NCBI GenBank assembly: GCA_943735955.1
Contig: OX030960.1
Span: 1-64,000 of the forward strand
Origin: Piscicola geometra
Taxonomy: Eukaryota; Annelida; Clitellata; Hirudinida; Piscicolidae
Direction: 5' to 3'
Length of the DNA: 64,000 nt
Shown: in pieces, positions 35,601 to 53,200 of the stretch
Position numbering within the stretch: the stretch's first letter is position 1
How the letters are laid out: each line of letters begins with the position of its first letter
Notes under the pieces: generated by a model
The model's database searches: none
Told to the model about the DNA's origin: nothing
Seen by the model: the letters and a program-made list of their open reading frames with translations, nothing else
Position numbers and translations under genes: made by a program

Positions 35601-38262
35601 TTGCACCACCTGGCACCACTTTGCACCACTTTGCACAACCTGGCACCACTTTGCATCACCAGGCACCACCTGGCACCACTTTGCACCACCTGGCACCACT
35701 TTGCACCACCTGGCACCACCTGGCACCACCTGGCACCGTTTTGCACCACCTGGCACCACTTTGCACCACCTGGCACCACCTGGCACCACCTGGCACTACT
35801 TTGCACCACCTGGCACCACTTTGCACCACCTGGCACCACCTGGCACCAGTTGCACTACTTTGCACTACTTTGCACCACCTGGCACCACTTTGCACCACTT
35901 TGCACCACCTGGCACCACTTGCACCACTTTGCACCACCTGGCACCACTTGCATCACCAGGCACCACCTGGCACCACTTACACTACCTGGCACCACTTGCA
36001 CCACTTTGCACCACCTGGCACCACTTGCACCACTTTGCACCACCTGGCACTACTTTGCACCACTTTGCACCACCTGGCACCACTTTGCACCACCTGGCAC
36101 CACCTGGCACCACTCGCACCACTTTGCACCACTTTGCACCACTTTGCACCACCTGGCACCACTTTGCACCACCTGGCACCACCTGGCACCACTTTGCACC
36201 ACCTGGCACCACTTGCACCACTTTGCACCACCTGGCACCACTTTGCACCACTTTGCACCACCTGGCACCACTTTGCACCACTTTGCACCACCTGGCACCA
36301 CTTTGCATCACCAGGCACCACCTGGCACCACTTGCACCACCTGGCACCACCTGGCACCACTTGCACCACTTTGCACCACCTTGCACCACCTGGCACCACC
36401 TGGCACCACTTGCACCACTTTGCACCACCTGGCACCACCTGGCACCACTTTGCACCACTTTGCACCACCTGGCACCACTTTGCACCACTTTGCACCACCT
36501 GGCACCACCTGGCACCACCTGGCACCACTTGCACCACTTTGCACCACTTTGCAATACCTGGCACCACTTTGCACCACCTGGCACCACTTTGCACCACTTT
36601 GCACCACTTTCACCACTTTGCACCACCTGGCACCACTTGCATCACCAGGCACCACCTGGCACCACTTACACTACCTGGCACCACTTGCACCACTTTGCAC
36701 CACCTGGCACCACTTGCACCACTTTGCACCACTTGCACCACTTTGCACCACCTGGCACCACTTGCATCACCAGGCACCACCTGGCACCACTTACACTACC
36801 TGGCACCACTTGCACCACTTTGCACCACCTGGCACCACTTGCACCACTTTGCACCACCTGGCACTACTTTGCACCACTTTGCACCACCTGGCACCACTTT
36901 GCACCACCTGGCACCACCTGGCACCACTCGCACCACTTTGCACCACTTTGCACCACCTGGCACCACTTTGCACCACCTGGCACCACTTTGCACCACCTGG
37001 CACCACTTGCACCACTTTGCACCACCTGGCACCACCTGGCACCACTTGCACCACTTTGCACCACCTGGCACCACTTTGCACCACCTGGCACCACTTTGCA
37101 TCACCTGGCACCACTTTGCACCACCTGGCACCACTTTGCACCACCTGGCACCACTTTGCACCACTTTGCACCACTTTGCACCACCTGGCACCACTTGCAC
37201 CACTTTGCATCACTTGCACCACTTTGCACCACCTGGCACCACTTTGCATCACCAGGCACCACCTGGCACCACTTGCATCACCTGGCACCACTTGCACCAC
37301 TTTGCACCACCTTGCATCACCTGGCACCACCTGGCACCACTTGCACCGTTTTGCACCACCTGGCACCACCTGGCACCACTTTGCACCACTTTGCACCACC
37401 TGGCACCACTTTGCACCACCTGGCACCACTTTGCACCACTTTGCATCACCAGGTACCACCTGGCACCACTTGCACCACCTGGCACCACCTGGCACCACTT
37501 GCACCACTTTGCACCACTTTGCACCACCTTGCACCACCTGGCACCACCTGGCACCACTTGCACCACTTTGCACCACTTTGCACCACCTGGCACCACTTTG
37601 CACCACTTTGCACCATTTGGCACCACTTTGCACCACCTGGCACCACCTGGCACCACCTGGCACCACTTTGCACCACCTGGCACCACTTTGCACCACTTTG
37701 CACCACTTTCACCACTTTGCACCACCTGGCACCACTTTGCACCACTTTGCACCACTTTGCACCACTTTGCACCACCTGGCACCACTTGCATCACCAGGCA
37801 CCACCTGGCACCACTTACACTACCTGGCACCACTTGCACCACTTTGCACCACCTGGCACCACTTGCACCACTTTGCACCACCTGGCACTACTTTGCACCA
37901 CTTTGCACCACCTGGCACCACCTGGCACCACTTGCACCACTTTGCAATACCTGGCACCACTTTGCACCACCTGACATCACTTTGCACCACCTGGCACCAC
38001 TTTGCACCACCTGGCACCACCTGGCACCACTTTGCTCCACCTGGCACCACTTGCACCACTTTGCACCACCTGGCACCACTTTGCACCACTTTGCACCACC
38101 TGGCACCACTTTGCACCACTTTGCACCACCTGGCACCACTTTGCATCACCAGGCACCACCTGGCACCACTTGCACCACCTGGCACCACCTGGCACCACTT
38201 GCACCACTTTGCACCACCTTGCACCACCTGGCACCACTTGCACCACTTTGCACCACTTTGCA
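32700..38262. repeat. satellite A: 20-bp GCACCAC satellite with about 2.0 kb higher-order repeats
   Basis: The dimeric unit is GCACCACTTTGCACCACCTG: two 10-bp halves, with 9-bp (GCACCACTT) and variant (GCATCACCAG, GCACTACTTT) forms. Rare markers recur at fixed spacing: TTGCACCGTT at 33331, 35321 and 37341; TGGCACCGTT at 33711 and 35731; GCAATACC at 34531 and 36551. This shows higher-order copies of 1990-2020 bp, about 2.7 of them. The + strand has little G. Very long open frames through it are a by-product of a stop-free unit. Confidence 0.96.
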
Positions 38263-41200
38263 CAGACACGACCACACCACCACAGACACGATCACACCAC
38301 CACAGACACGACCACACCACCAAAGACACGACCACACCACCACAGATACAACCACACCACCTCAGACACGACCACACCACTACAGACACGACCACACCAC
38401 CACAGACACGACCATACCACCAGACACGACCACACCACCACAGACACGATCACACCACCACAGACACGACCACACCACCACAGACACAACCACACCACCA
38501 CAGACACGACCACACTACCACAGACACGACCACACCCCCTCAGACACGACCACACCACCACAGACGCGACTACACCACCACAGACATGACCACACCACCA
38601 CAGACATGACCACACCACCTCAGACACGACCACACCACCACAGACACGTCTACAGACACGACCACACCACCACAGACACGACCACACCACCACAGACACG
38701 ACCACACCACCACAGACACGACCTCACCACCACAGACACGACCACACCACCACAGACACGACCACACCACCACAGACACGACCACACCACCACAGACACG
38801 ACCACACCACCACAGACATGACCACACCATCACAGACACGACCACACCACCACAGACACGACAACACCACCACAGACCCGACCACACCACCACAGACACG
38901 ACCACATTACCACAGACACGACCACACCACCTCAGACACGACCACACCACCACAGACACGACCACACCACCACAGACACGACCACACCACCACAGACACG
39001 ACCACACCACCACAGACACGACCACACCACCACAGACACGACCACACCACCACAGACACGACCACACCACCACAGACATGACCACACCACCACAGACACG
39101 ACCACACCTCCACAGACACGACCACACCACCTCAGACACGACCACACCACCACAGACACGACCACACCACCACAGACACAACCACACCACCACAGACACG
39201 ACCACACCACCACAGACACGACCACACCACCACAGACACGACCACACCACCTCAGACACGACCACACCACCACAGATACGACCACACCACCACAGACACA
39301 ACCACACCACCACAGACACGACCACACCACCACAGACACGACCACACCACCACAGACACGACCACACCACCACAGGCACGACCACACCACCACAGACACG
39401 ACCACACCACCACAGGCACGACTACAGACACGACCACACTACCACAGACACGACCACACCATCACAGACACCACCACAGACACGACCACACCACCACAGA
39501 CACGACCACACCATTACAGACACGACCACACCACCACAGACACGACCACACCACCACAGACACGACCACACCATCACAGACACGACCACACCACTACAGA
39601 CACGACAACACCACCACAGACCCGACCACACCACCACAGACACGACCACACCACCACAGACACGACCACACCACCACAGACACGACCACACCACCACAGA
39701 CACGACCACACTACTTCAGACACGACCACACCACCACAGACACGACCACACCACCACAGACACGACCACACCACCACAGACACGACCACACCACCACAGA
39801 CACGATCACACCACCACAGACACGACCACACTACCACAGACACGACCACACCACCACAGACACGACCACACCACCACAGACACGACCACACCACCACAGA
39901 CACGACCACACCATTACAGACACGACTACACCACCACAGACACGACCACACCACCACAGACACGACCACACCACCTCAGACACGACCACACCACCACAGG
40001 CACGACTACAGACACGACCACACTACCACAGACACGACCACACCATCACAGACACGACCACACCACCACAGACACGACCACACCACCACAGACACGAACA
40101 CACCATTACAGACACGACCACACCACCACAGATACGACCACACCACCACAGACACGACCACACCACTACGTACACGACAACACCACCACAGACCCGACCA
40201 CACCACCACAGACACGACCACACCACCACAGACACGACCACACTACCTCAGACACGACCACACCACCACAGACACGACCACACCACCACAGACACGACCA
40301 CACCACCACAGACACGACCACACCACCACAGACACGATCACACCACCACAGACACGACCACACCACCACAGACACGACTACACTACCACAGACACAACCA
40401 TACCACCACAGACACGACCACACCACCACAGACATGACCACACCACCACAGACACGACCACACCACCTCAGACACGACCACACCACCACAGACACGACCA
40501 CACCACCACAGACACGACCACACCACCACAGACACGACCACACCACCACAGACACGATCACACCACCACAGACACGACCACACCACCACAGACACGACCA
40601 CACCACCACAGATACAACCACACCACCACAGACACGACCACACCACCACAGACACGACCACACCACCACAGACACGACCACACCACCACAGACACGACCA
40701 CACCACCTCAGACACGACCACACCACTACAGACACGACCACACCACCACAGACACGACCATACCACCAGACACGACCACACCACCACAGACACGATCACA
40801 CCACCACAGACACGACCACACCACCACAGACACAACCACACCACCACAGACACGACCACACCACCACAGACACGACCACACCCCCTCAGACACGACCACA
40901 CCACCACAGACGCGACTACACCACCACAGACATGACCACACCACCACAGACACGACCACACCACCTCAGACACGACCACACCACTACAGACACGTCTACA
41001 GACACGACCACACCACCACAGACACGACCACACCACCACAGACACGACCACACCACCACAGACACGACCACACCACCACAGACACGACCACACCACCACA
41101 GACACGACCACACCACCACAGACACGACCACACCACCACAGACACGACCACACCACCACAGACATGACCACACCATCACAGACACGACCACACCACCACA

Positions 41201-44200
41201 GACACGACAACACCACCACAGACCCGACCACACCACCACAGACACGACCACATTACCACAGACACGATCACACCACCTCAGACACGACCACACCACCACA
41301 GACACGACCACACCACCACAGACACGACCACACCACCACAGACACGACCACACCACCACAGACACGACCACACCACCACAGACACGACCACACCACCACA
41401 GACACGACCACACCACCACAGACACGACCACACCACCACAGACATGACCACACCACCACAGACACGACCACACCTCCACAGACACGACCACACCACCTCA
41501 GACACGACCACACCACCACAGACACGACCACACCACCACAGACACAACCACACCACCACAGACACGACCACACCACCACAGACACGACCACAACACCACA
41601 GACACGACCACACTACCTCAGACACGACCACACCACCACAGACACGACCACACCACCACAGACACGACCACACCACCACAGACACGACCACACCACCACA
41701 GACACGATCACACCACCACAGACACGACCACACCACCACAGACACGACCACACCACCACAGACACGACAATACCACCAGACACGACCACACCACCACATA
41801 CACGATCACACCACCACAGACACGACCACACCACCACAGACACAACCACACCACCACAGACACGACCACACAAACACAGACACGACCACACCACCTCAGA
41901 CACGACCACACCACCACAGACGCGACTACACCACCACAGACATGACCACACCACCACAGACACAACCACACCATCTCAGACACGACCACACCACCACAGA
42001 CACGACTACAGACACGACCACACCACCACAGACACGACCACACCACCACAGACACGACCACACCACCACAGACACGACCACACCACCACAGACACGACCA
42101 CACCACCACAGACACGACCACACTACCACAGACACGACCACACCACCACAGACACGACCACACCACCACAGACACGACCACACCATCACAGACACGACCA
42201 CACCACCACAAACACGACAACACCACCACAGACCCGACCACACCACCACAGACACGACCACATTACCACAGACACGACCACACCACCTCAGACACGACCA
42301 CACCACCACAGACACGACCACACCACCACAGACACGACCACACCACCACAGACACGACCACACCACCACAGACACGACCACACCACCACAGACACGACCA
42401 CACTACCACAGACACGACCACACCACCACAGACACGACCACACCACCACAGACATGACCACACCACCACAGACACGACCACACCTCCACAGACACGACCA
42501 CACCACCTCAGACACGACCACACCACCACAGACACCACCACACCACCACAGACACGACTATACCACCAGACACGACCACACCACCACAGACACGATCACA
42601 CCACCACAGACACGACCACACCACCACAGACACAACCACACCACCACAGAAACGACCACACCACCACAGACACGACCACACCCCCTCAGACACGACCACA
42701 CCACCACAGACGCGACTACACCACCACAGACATGACCACACCACCACAGACACGACCACACCACCTCAGACACGACCACACCACCACAGACACGTCTACA
42801 GACACGACCACACCACCACAGACACGACCACACCACCACAGACACGACCACACCACCACAGACACGACCACACCACCACAGACACGACCACACCACCACA
42901 GACACGACCACACCACCACAGACACGACCACACCACCACAGACACGACCACACCACCACAGACACGACCACACCACCACAGACATGACCACACCATCACA
43001 GACACGACCACACCACCACAAACACGACAACACCACCACAGACCCGACCACACCACCACAGACACGACCACATTACCACAGACACGACCACACCACCTCA
43101 GACACGACCACACCACCACAGACACGACCACACCACCACAGACACGACCACACCACCACAGACACGACCACACCACCACAGACACGACCACACCACCACA
43201 GACACGACCACACCACCACAGACACGACCACACCACCACAGACACGACCACACCACCTCAGACACGACCACACCACCACAGACACGACCACACCACCACA
43301 GACACGACCACACCACCACAGACACGACCACACCACCACAGACACGATCACACCACCACAGACACGACCACACCACCACAGACACGACCACAACACCACA
43401 GACACGACCACACTACCTCAGACACGACCACACCACCACAGACACGACCACACCACCACAGACACGACCACACCACCACAGACACGACCACACCACTACA
43501 GACACGATCACACCACCACAGACACGAACACACCACCACAGACACGACCACACCACCACAGACACGACCACACCACCACAGACACGACCACACCACCACA
43601 GACACGACCACACCACCACAGACACGACCACACTACCACAGACACGACCACACCACCACAGACACGACCACACCACCACAGACATGACCACACCACCACA
43701 GACACGACCACACCTCCACAGACACGACCACACCACCTCAGACACGACCACACCACCACAGACACCACCACACCACCACAGACACGACCATACCACCAGA
43801 CACGACCACACCACCACAGACACGATCACACCACCACAGACACGACCACACCACCACAGACACAACCACACCACCACAGAAACGACCACACCACCACAGA
43901 CACGACCACACCACCACAGACACGACCACACCACCACAGACACGACCACACTACCACAGACACGACCACACCACCACAGACACGACCACACCACCTCAGA
44001 CACGACCACACCACCACAGACACGTCTACAGACACGACCACACCACCACAGACACGACCACACCACCACAGACACGACCACACCACCACAGACACGACCA
44101 CACCACCACAGACACGACCACACCACCACAGACACGACCACACCACCACAGACACGACCACACCACCACAGACATGACCACACCATCACAGACACGACCA

Positions 44201-47200
44201 CACCACCACAAACACGACAACACCACCACAGACCCGACCACACCACCACAGACACGACCACATTACCACAGACACGACCACACCACCTCAGACACGACCA
44301 CACCACCACAGACACGACCACACCACCACAGACACGACCACACCACCACAGACACGACCACACCACCACAGACACGACCACACTACCACAGACACGACCA
44401 CACCACCACAGACACGACCACACCACCACAGACACGACCACACCACCACAGACATGACCACACCACCACAGACACGACCACACCTCCACAGACACGACCA
44501 CACCACCTCAGACACGACCACACCACCACAGACACGACCACACCACCACAGACACAACCACACCACCACAGACACGACCACACCACCACAGACACGACCA
44601 CACCACCACAGACACGACCACACCACCTCAGACACGACCACACCACCACAGACACGACCACACCACCACAGACACGACCACACCACCACAGACACGACCA
44701 CACCACCACAGACACGATCACACCACCACAGACACGACCACACCACCACAGACACGACCACACCACCACAGATACAACCACACCACCACAGACACGACCA
44801 CACCACCACAGACACGACCACACCACCACAGACACGACCACACCACCACAGACACGACCACACCACCTCAGACACGACCACACCACTACAGACACGACCA
44901 CACCACCACAGACACGACCATACCACCAGACACGACCACACCACCACAGACACGATCACACCACCACAGACACGACCACACCACCACAGACACAACCACA
45001 CCACCACAGACACGACCACACCAACACAGACACGACCACACCACCTCAGACACGACCACACCACCACAGACGCGACTACACCACCACAGACATGACCACA
45101 CCACCACAGACACAACCACACCATCTCAGACACGACCACACCACCACAGACACGACTACAGACACGACCACACCACCACAGACACGACCACACCACCACA
45201 GACACGACCACACCACCACAGACACGACCACACCACCACAGACACGACCACACCACCACAGACACGACCACACTACCACAGACACGACCACACCACCACA
45301 GACACGACCACACCACCACAGACACGACCACACCATCACAGACACGACCACACCACCACAGACACGACAACACCACCACAGACCCGACCACACCACCACA
45401 GACACGACCACATTACCACAGACACGACCACACCACCTCAGACACGACCACACCACCACAGACACGACCACACCACCACAGACACGACCACACCACCACA
45501 GACACGAACACACCACCACAGACACGACCACACCACCACAGACACGACCACACTACCACAGACACGACCACACCACCACAGACACGACCACACCACCACA
45601 GACATGACCACACCACCACAGACACGACCACACTTCCACAGACACGACCACACCACCTCAGACACGACCACACCACCACAGACACCACCACACCACCACA
45701 GACACCACCACACCACCACAGACACCACCACACCACCACAGACACGACCACACCACCACAGACACGACCACACCACCACAGACACGACCACACCACCACA
45801 GACACGACCACACCACCACAGACACGACCACACCACCACAGACACGACCACACCACCACAGACACGACCACACCACCACAGACACGATCACACCACCACA
45901 GACACGACCACACCACCACAGACACGACCACACCACCACAGATACAACCACACCACCACAGACACGACCACACCACCACAGACACGACCACACCACCACA
46001 GACACGACCACACCACCACAGACACGACCACACCACCTCAGACACGACCACACCACTACAGACACGACCACACCACCACAGACACGACCATACCACCAGA
46101 CACGACCACACCACCACAGACACGATCACACCACCACAGACACGACCACACCACCACAGACACGACCACACTACCACAGACACGACCACACCACCACAGA
46201 CACGACCACACCACCACAGACACGACCACACCATCACAGACACGACCACACCACCACAGACACGTCTACAGACACGACCACACCACCACAGACACGACCA
46301 CACCACCACAGACACGACCACACCACCACAGACACGACCACACCACCACAGACACGACCACACCACCACAGACACGACCACACCACCACAGACACGACCA
46401 CACCACCACAGACACGACCACACCACCACAGACACGACCACACCACCACAGACATGACCACACCATCACAGACACGACCACACCACCACAAACACGACAA
46501 CACCACCACAGACCCGACCACACCACCACAGACACGACCACATTACCACAGACACGACCACACCACCTCAGACACGACCACACCACCACAGACACGACCA
46601 CACCACCACAGACACGACCACACCACCACAGACACGACCACACCACCACAGACACGACCACACCACCACAGACACGACCACACCACCACAGACACGACCA
46701 CACCACCACAGACACGACCACACCACCTCAGACACGACCACACCACCACAGACACGACCACACCACCACAGACACGACCACACCACCACAGACACGACCA
46801 CACCACCACAGACACGATCACACCACCACAGACACGACCACACCACCACAGACACGACCACAACACCACAGACACGACCACACTACCTCAGACACGACCA
46901 CACCACCACAGACACGACCACACCACCACAGACACGACCACACCACCACAGACACGACCACACCACTACAGACACGATCACACCACCACAGACACGAACA
47001 CACCACCACAGACACGACCACACCACCACAGACACGACCACACCACCACAGACACGACCACACCACCACAGACACGACCACACCACCACAGACACGACCA
47101 CACTACCACAGACACGACCACACCACCACAGACACGACCACACCACCACAGACATGACCACACCACCACAGACACGACCACACCTCCACAGACACGACCA

Positions 47201-50200
47201 CACCACCTCAGACACGACCACACCACCACAGACACCACCACACCACCACAGACACGACCATACCACCAGACACGACCACACCACCACAGACACGATCACA
47301 CCACCACAGACACGACCACACCACCACAGACACAACCACACCACCACAGAAACGACCACACCACCACAGACACGACCACACCCCCTCAGACACGACCACA
47401 CCACCACAGACGCGACTACACCACCACAGACATGACCACACCACCACAGACACGACCACACCACCTCAGACACGACCACACCACCACAGACACGTCTACA
47501 GACACGACCACACCACCACAGACACGACCACACCACCACAGACACGACCACACCACCACAGACACGACCACACCACCACAGACACGACCACACCACCACA
47601 GACACGACCACACCACCACAGACACGACCACACCACCACAGACACGACCACACCACCACAGACATGACCACACCATCACAGACACGACCACACCACCACA
47701 AACACGACAACACCACCACAGACCCGACCACACCACCACAGACACGACCACATTACCACAGACACGACCACACCACCTCAGACACGACCACACCACCACA
47801 GACACGACCACACCACCACAGACACGACCACACCACCACAGACACGACCACACCACCACAGACACGACCACACTACCACAGACACGACCACACCACCACA
47901 GACACGACCACACCACCACAGACACGACCACACCACCACAGACATGACCACACCACCACAGACACGACCACACCTCCACAGACACGACCACACCACCTCA
48001 GACACGACCACACCACCACAGACACGACCACACCACCACAGACACAACCACACCACCACAGACACGACCACACCACCACAGACACGACCACACCACCACA
48101 GACACGACCACACCACCTCAGACACGACCACACCACCACAGACACGACCACACCACCACAGACACGACCACACCACCACAGACACGACCACACCACCACA
48201 GACACGACCACACCACCACAGACACGACCACACCACCACAGACACGACCACACCACCACAGACACGACCACACCACCACAGACATGACCACACCATCACA
48301 GACACGACCACACCACCACAAACACGACAACACCACCACAGACCCGACCACACCACCACAGACACGACCACATTACCACAGACACGACCACACCACCTCA
48401 GACACGACCACACCACCACAGACACGACCACACCACCACAGACACGACCACACCACCACAGACACGACCACACCACCACAGACACGACCACACCACCTCA
48501 GACACGACCACACCACTACAGACACGACCACACCACCACAGACACGACCATACCACCAGACACGACCACACCACCACAGACACGATCACACCACCACAGA
48601 CACGACCACACCATCTCAGACACGACCACACCACCACAGACACGACTACAGACACGACCACACCACCACAGACACGACCACACCACCACAGACACGACCA
48701 CACCACCACAGACACGACCACACCACCACAGACACGACCACACCACCTCAGACACGACCACACCACTACAGACACGACCACACCACCACAGACACGACCA
48801 TACCACCAGACACGACCACACCACCACAGACACGATCACACCACCACAGACACGACCACACCACCACAGACACAACCACACCACCACAGACACGACCACA
48901 CCAACACAGACACGACCACACCACCTCAGACACGACCACACCACCACAGACGCGACTACACCACCACAGACATGACCACACCACCACAGACACAACCACA
49001 CCATCTCAGACACGACCACACCACCACAGACACGACTACAGACACGACCACACCACCACAGACACGACCACACCACCACAGACACGACCACACCACCACA
49101 GACACGACCACACCACCACAGACACGACCACACCACCACAGACACGACCACACTACCACAGACACGACCACACCACCACAGACACGACCACACCACCACA
49201 GACACGACCACACCATCACAGACACGACCACACCACCACAGACACGACAACACCACCACAGACCCGACCACACCACCACAGACACGACCACATTACCACA
49301 GACACGACCACACCACCTCAGACACGACCACACCACCACAGACACGACCACACCACCACAGACACGACCACACCACCACAGACACGAACACACCACCACA
49401 GACACGACCACACCACCACAGACACGACCACACTACCACAGACACGACCACACCACCACAGACACGACCACACCACCACAGACATGACCACACCACCACA
49501 GACACGACCACACTTCCACAGACACGACCACACCACCTCAGACACGACCACACCACCACAGACACCACCACACCACCACAGACACCACCACACCACCACA
49601 GACACCACCACACCACCACAGACACGACCACACCACCACAGACACGACCACACCACCACAGACACGACCACACCACCACAGACACGACCACACCACCACA
49701 GACACGACCACACCACCACAGACACGACCACACCACCACAGACACGACCACACCACCACAGACACGATCACACCACCACAGACACGACCACACCACCACA
49801 GACACGACCACACCACCACAGATACAACCACACCACCACAGACACGACCACACCACCACAGACACGACCACACCACCACAGACACGACCACACCACCACA
49901 GACACGACCACACCACCTCAGACACGACCACACCACTACAGACACGACCACACCACCACAGACACGACCATACCACCAGACACGACCACACCACCACAGA
50001 CACGATCACACCACCACAGACACGACCACACCACCACAGACACAACCACACCACCACAGACACGACCACACCAACACAGACACGACCACACCACCTCAGA
50101 CACGACCACACCACCACAGACGCGACTACACCACCACAGACATGACCACACCACCACAGACACAACCACACCATCTCAGACACGACCACACCACCACAGA

Positions 50201-53200
50201 CACGACTACAGACACGACCACACCACCACAGACACGACCACACCACCACAGACACGACCACACCACCACAGACACGACCACACCACCACAGACACGACCA
50301 CACCACCACAGACACGACCACACTACCACAGACACGACCACACCACCACAGACACGACCACACCACCACAGACACGACCACACCATCACAGACACGACCA
50401 CACCACCACAGACACGACAACACCACCACAGACCCGACCACACCACCACAGACACGACCACATTACCACAGACACGACCACACCACCTCAGACACGACCA
50501 CACCACCACAGACACGACCACACCACCACAGACGCGACTACACCACCACAGACATGACCACACCACCACAGACACAACCACACCATCTCAGACACGACCA
50601 CACCACCACAGACACGACTACAGACACGACCACACCACCACAGACACGACCACACCACCACAGACACGACCACACCACCACAGACACGACCACACCACCA
50701 CAGACACGACCACACCACCACAGACACGACCACACTACCACAGACACGACCACACCACCACAGACACGACCACACCACCACAGACACGACCACACCATCA
50801 CAGACACGACCACACCACCACAGACACGACAACACCACCACAGACCCGACCACACCACCACAGACACGACCACATTACCACAGACACGACCACACCACCT
50901 CAGACACGACCACACCACCACAGACACGACCACACCACCACAGACACGACCACACCACCACAGACACGACCACACCACCACAGACACGACAATACCACCA
51001 GACACGACCACACCACCACAGACACGATCACACCACCACAGACACGACCACACCACCACAGACACAACCACACCACCACAGACACGACCACACCAACACA
51101 GACACGACCACACCACCTCAGACACGACCACACCACCACAGACGCGACTACACCACCACAGACATGACCACACCACCACAGACACAACCACACCATCTCA
51201 GACACGACCACACCACCACAGACACGACTACAGACACGACCACACCACCACAGACACGACCACACCACCACAGACACGACCACACCACCACAGACACGAC
51301 CACACCACCACAGACACGACCACACCATCACAGACACGACCACACTACCACAGACACGACCACACCACCACAGACACGACCACACCACCACAGACACGAC
51401 CACACCATCACAGACACGACCACACCACCACAAACACGACAACACCACCACAGACCCGACCACACCACCACAGACACGACCACATTACCACAGACACGAC
51501 CACACCACCTCAGACACGACCACACCACCACAGACACGACCACACCACCACAGACACGACCACACCACCACAGACACGACCACACCACCACAGACACGAC
51601 CACACCACCACAGACACGACCACACTACCACAGACACGACCACACCACCACAGACACGACCACACCACCACAGACACGACCACACTACCACAGACACGAC
51701 CACACCACCACAGACACGACCACACCACCACAGACACGACCACACCAACACAGACACGACCACACCTCCACAGACACGACCACACCACCTCAGACACGAC
51801 CACACCACCACAGACACGACCACACCACCACAGACACAACCACACCACCACAGACACGACCACACCACCACAGACACGACCACACCACCACAGACACGAC
51901 CACACCACCTCAGACACGACCACACCACCACAGACACGACCACACCACCACAGACACGACCACACCACCACAGACACGACCACACCACCACAGACACGAC
52001 CACACCACCACAGACACGACCACACCACCTCAGACACGACCACACCACCACAGACACGATCACACCACCACAGACACGACCACACCACCACAGACACAAC
52101 CACACCACCACAGACACGACCACACCACCACAGACACGACCACATTACCACAGACACGACCACACCACCTCAGACACGACCACACCACCACAGACACGAC
52201 CACACCACCACAGACACGACCACACCACCACAGACACGAACACACCACCACAGACACGACCACACCACCACAGACACGACCACACTACCACAGACACGAC
52301 CACACCACCACAGACACGACCACACCACCACAGACATGACCACACCACCACAGACACGACCACACCTCCACAGACACGACCACACCACCTCAGACACGAC
52401 CACACCACCACAGACACCACCACACCACCACAGACACCACCACACCACCACAGACACCACCACACCACCACAGACACCACCACACCACCACAGACACGAC
52501 CACACCACCACAGACACGACCACACCACCACAGACACGACCACACCACCACAGACACGACCACACCACCACAGACACGACCACACCACCACAGACACGAC
52601 CACACCACCACAGACACGATCACACCACCACAGACACGACCACACCACCACAGACACGACCACACCACCACAGATACAACCACACCACCACAGACACGAC
52701 CACACCACCACAGACACGACCACACCACCACAGACACGACCACACCACCACAGACACGACCACACCACCTCAGACACGACCACACCACTACAGACACGAC
52801 CACACCACCACAGACACGACCATACCACCAGACACGACCACACCACCACAGACACGATCACACCACCACAGACACGACCACACCACCACAGACACAACCA
52901 CACCACCACAGTCACGACCACACCAACACAGACACGACCACACCACCTCAGACACGACCACACCACCACAGACGCGACTACACCACCACAGACATGACCA
53001 CACCACCACAGACACAACCACACCATCTCAGACACGACCACACCACCACAGACACGACTACAGACACGACCACACCACCACAGACACGACCACACCACCA
53101 CAGACACGACCACACCACCACAGACACGACCACACCACCACAGACACGACCACACCACCACAGACACGACCACACTACCACAGACACGACCACACCACCA

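Noticed and set aside
32481..38609. Continuous open frame of about 2040 codons through Gypsy antisense sequence and both satellites
   Set aside because: The repeat units contain no stop in any forward frame and 20 bp is not a multiple of 3, so all frames stay open and give the same peptide period. Composition (His/Thr/Pro/Leu) simply follows the DNA repeat; there is no codon-level constraint.
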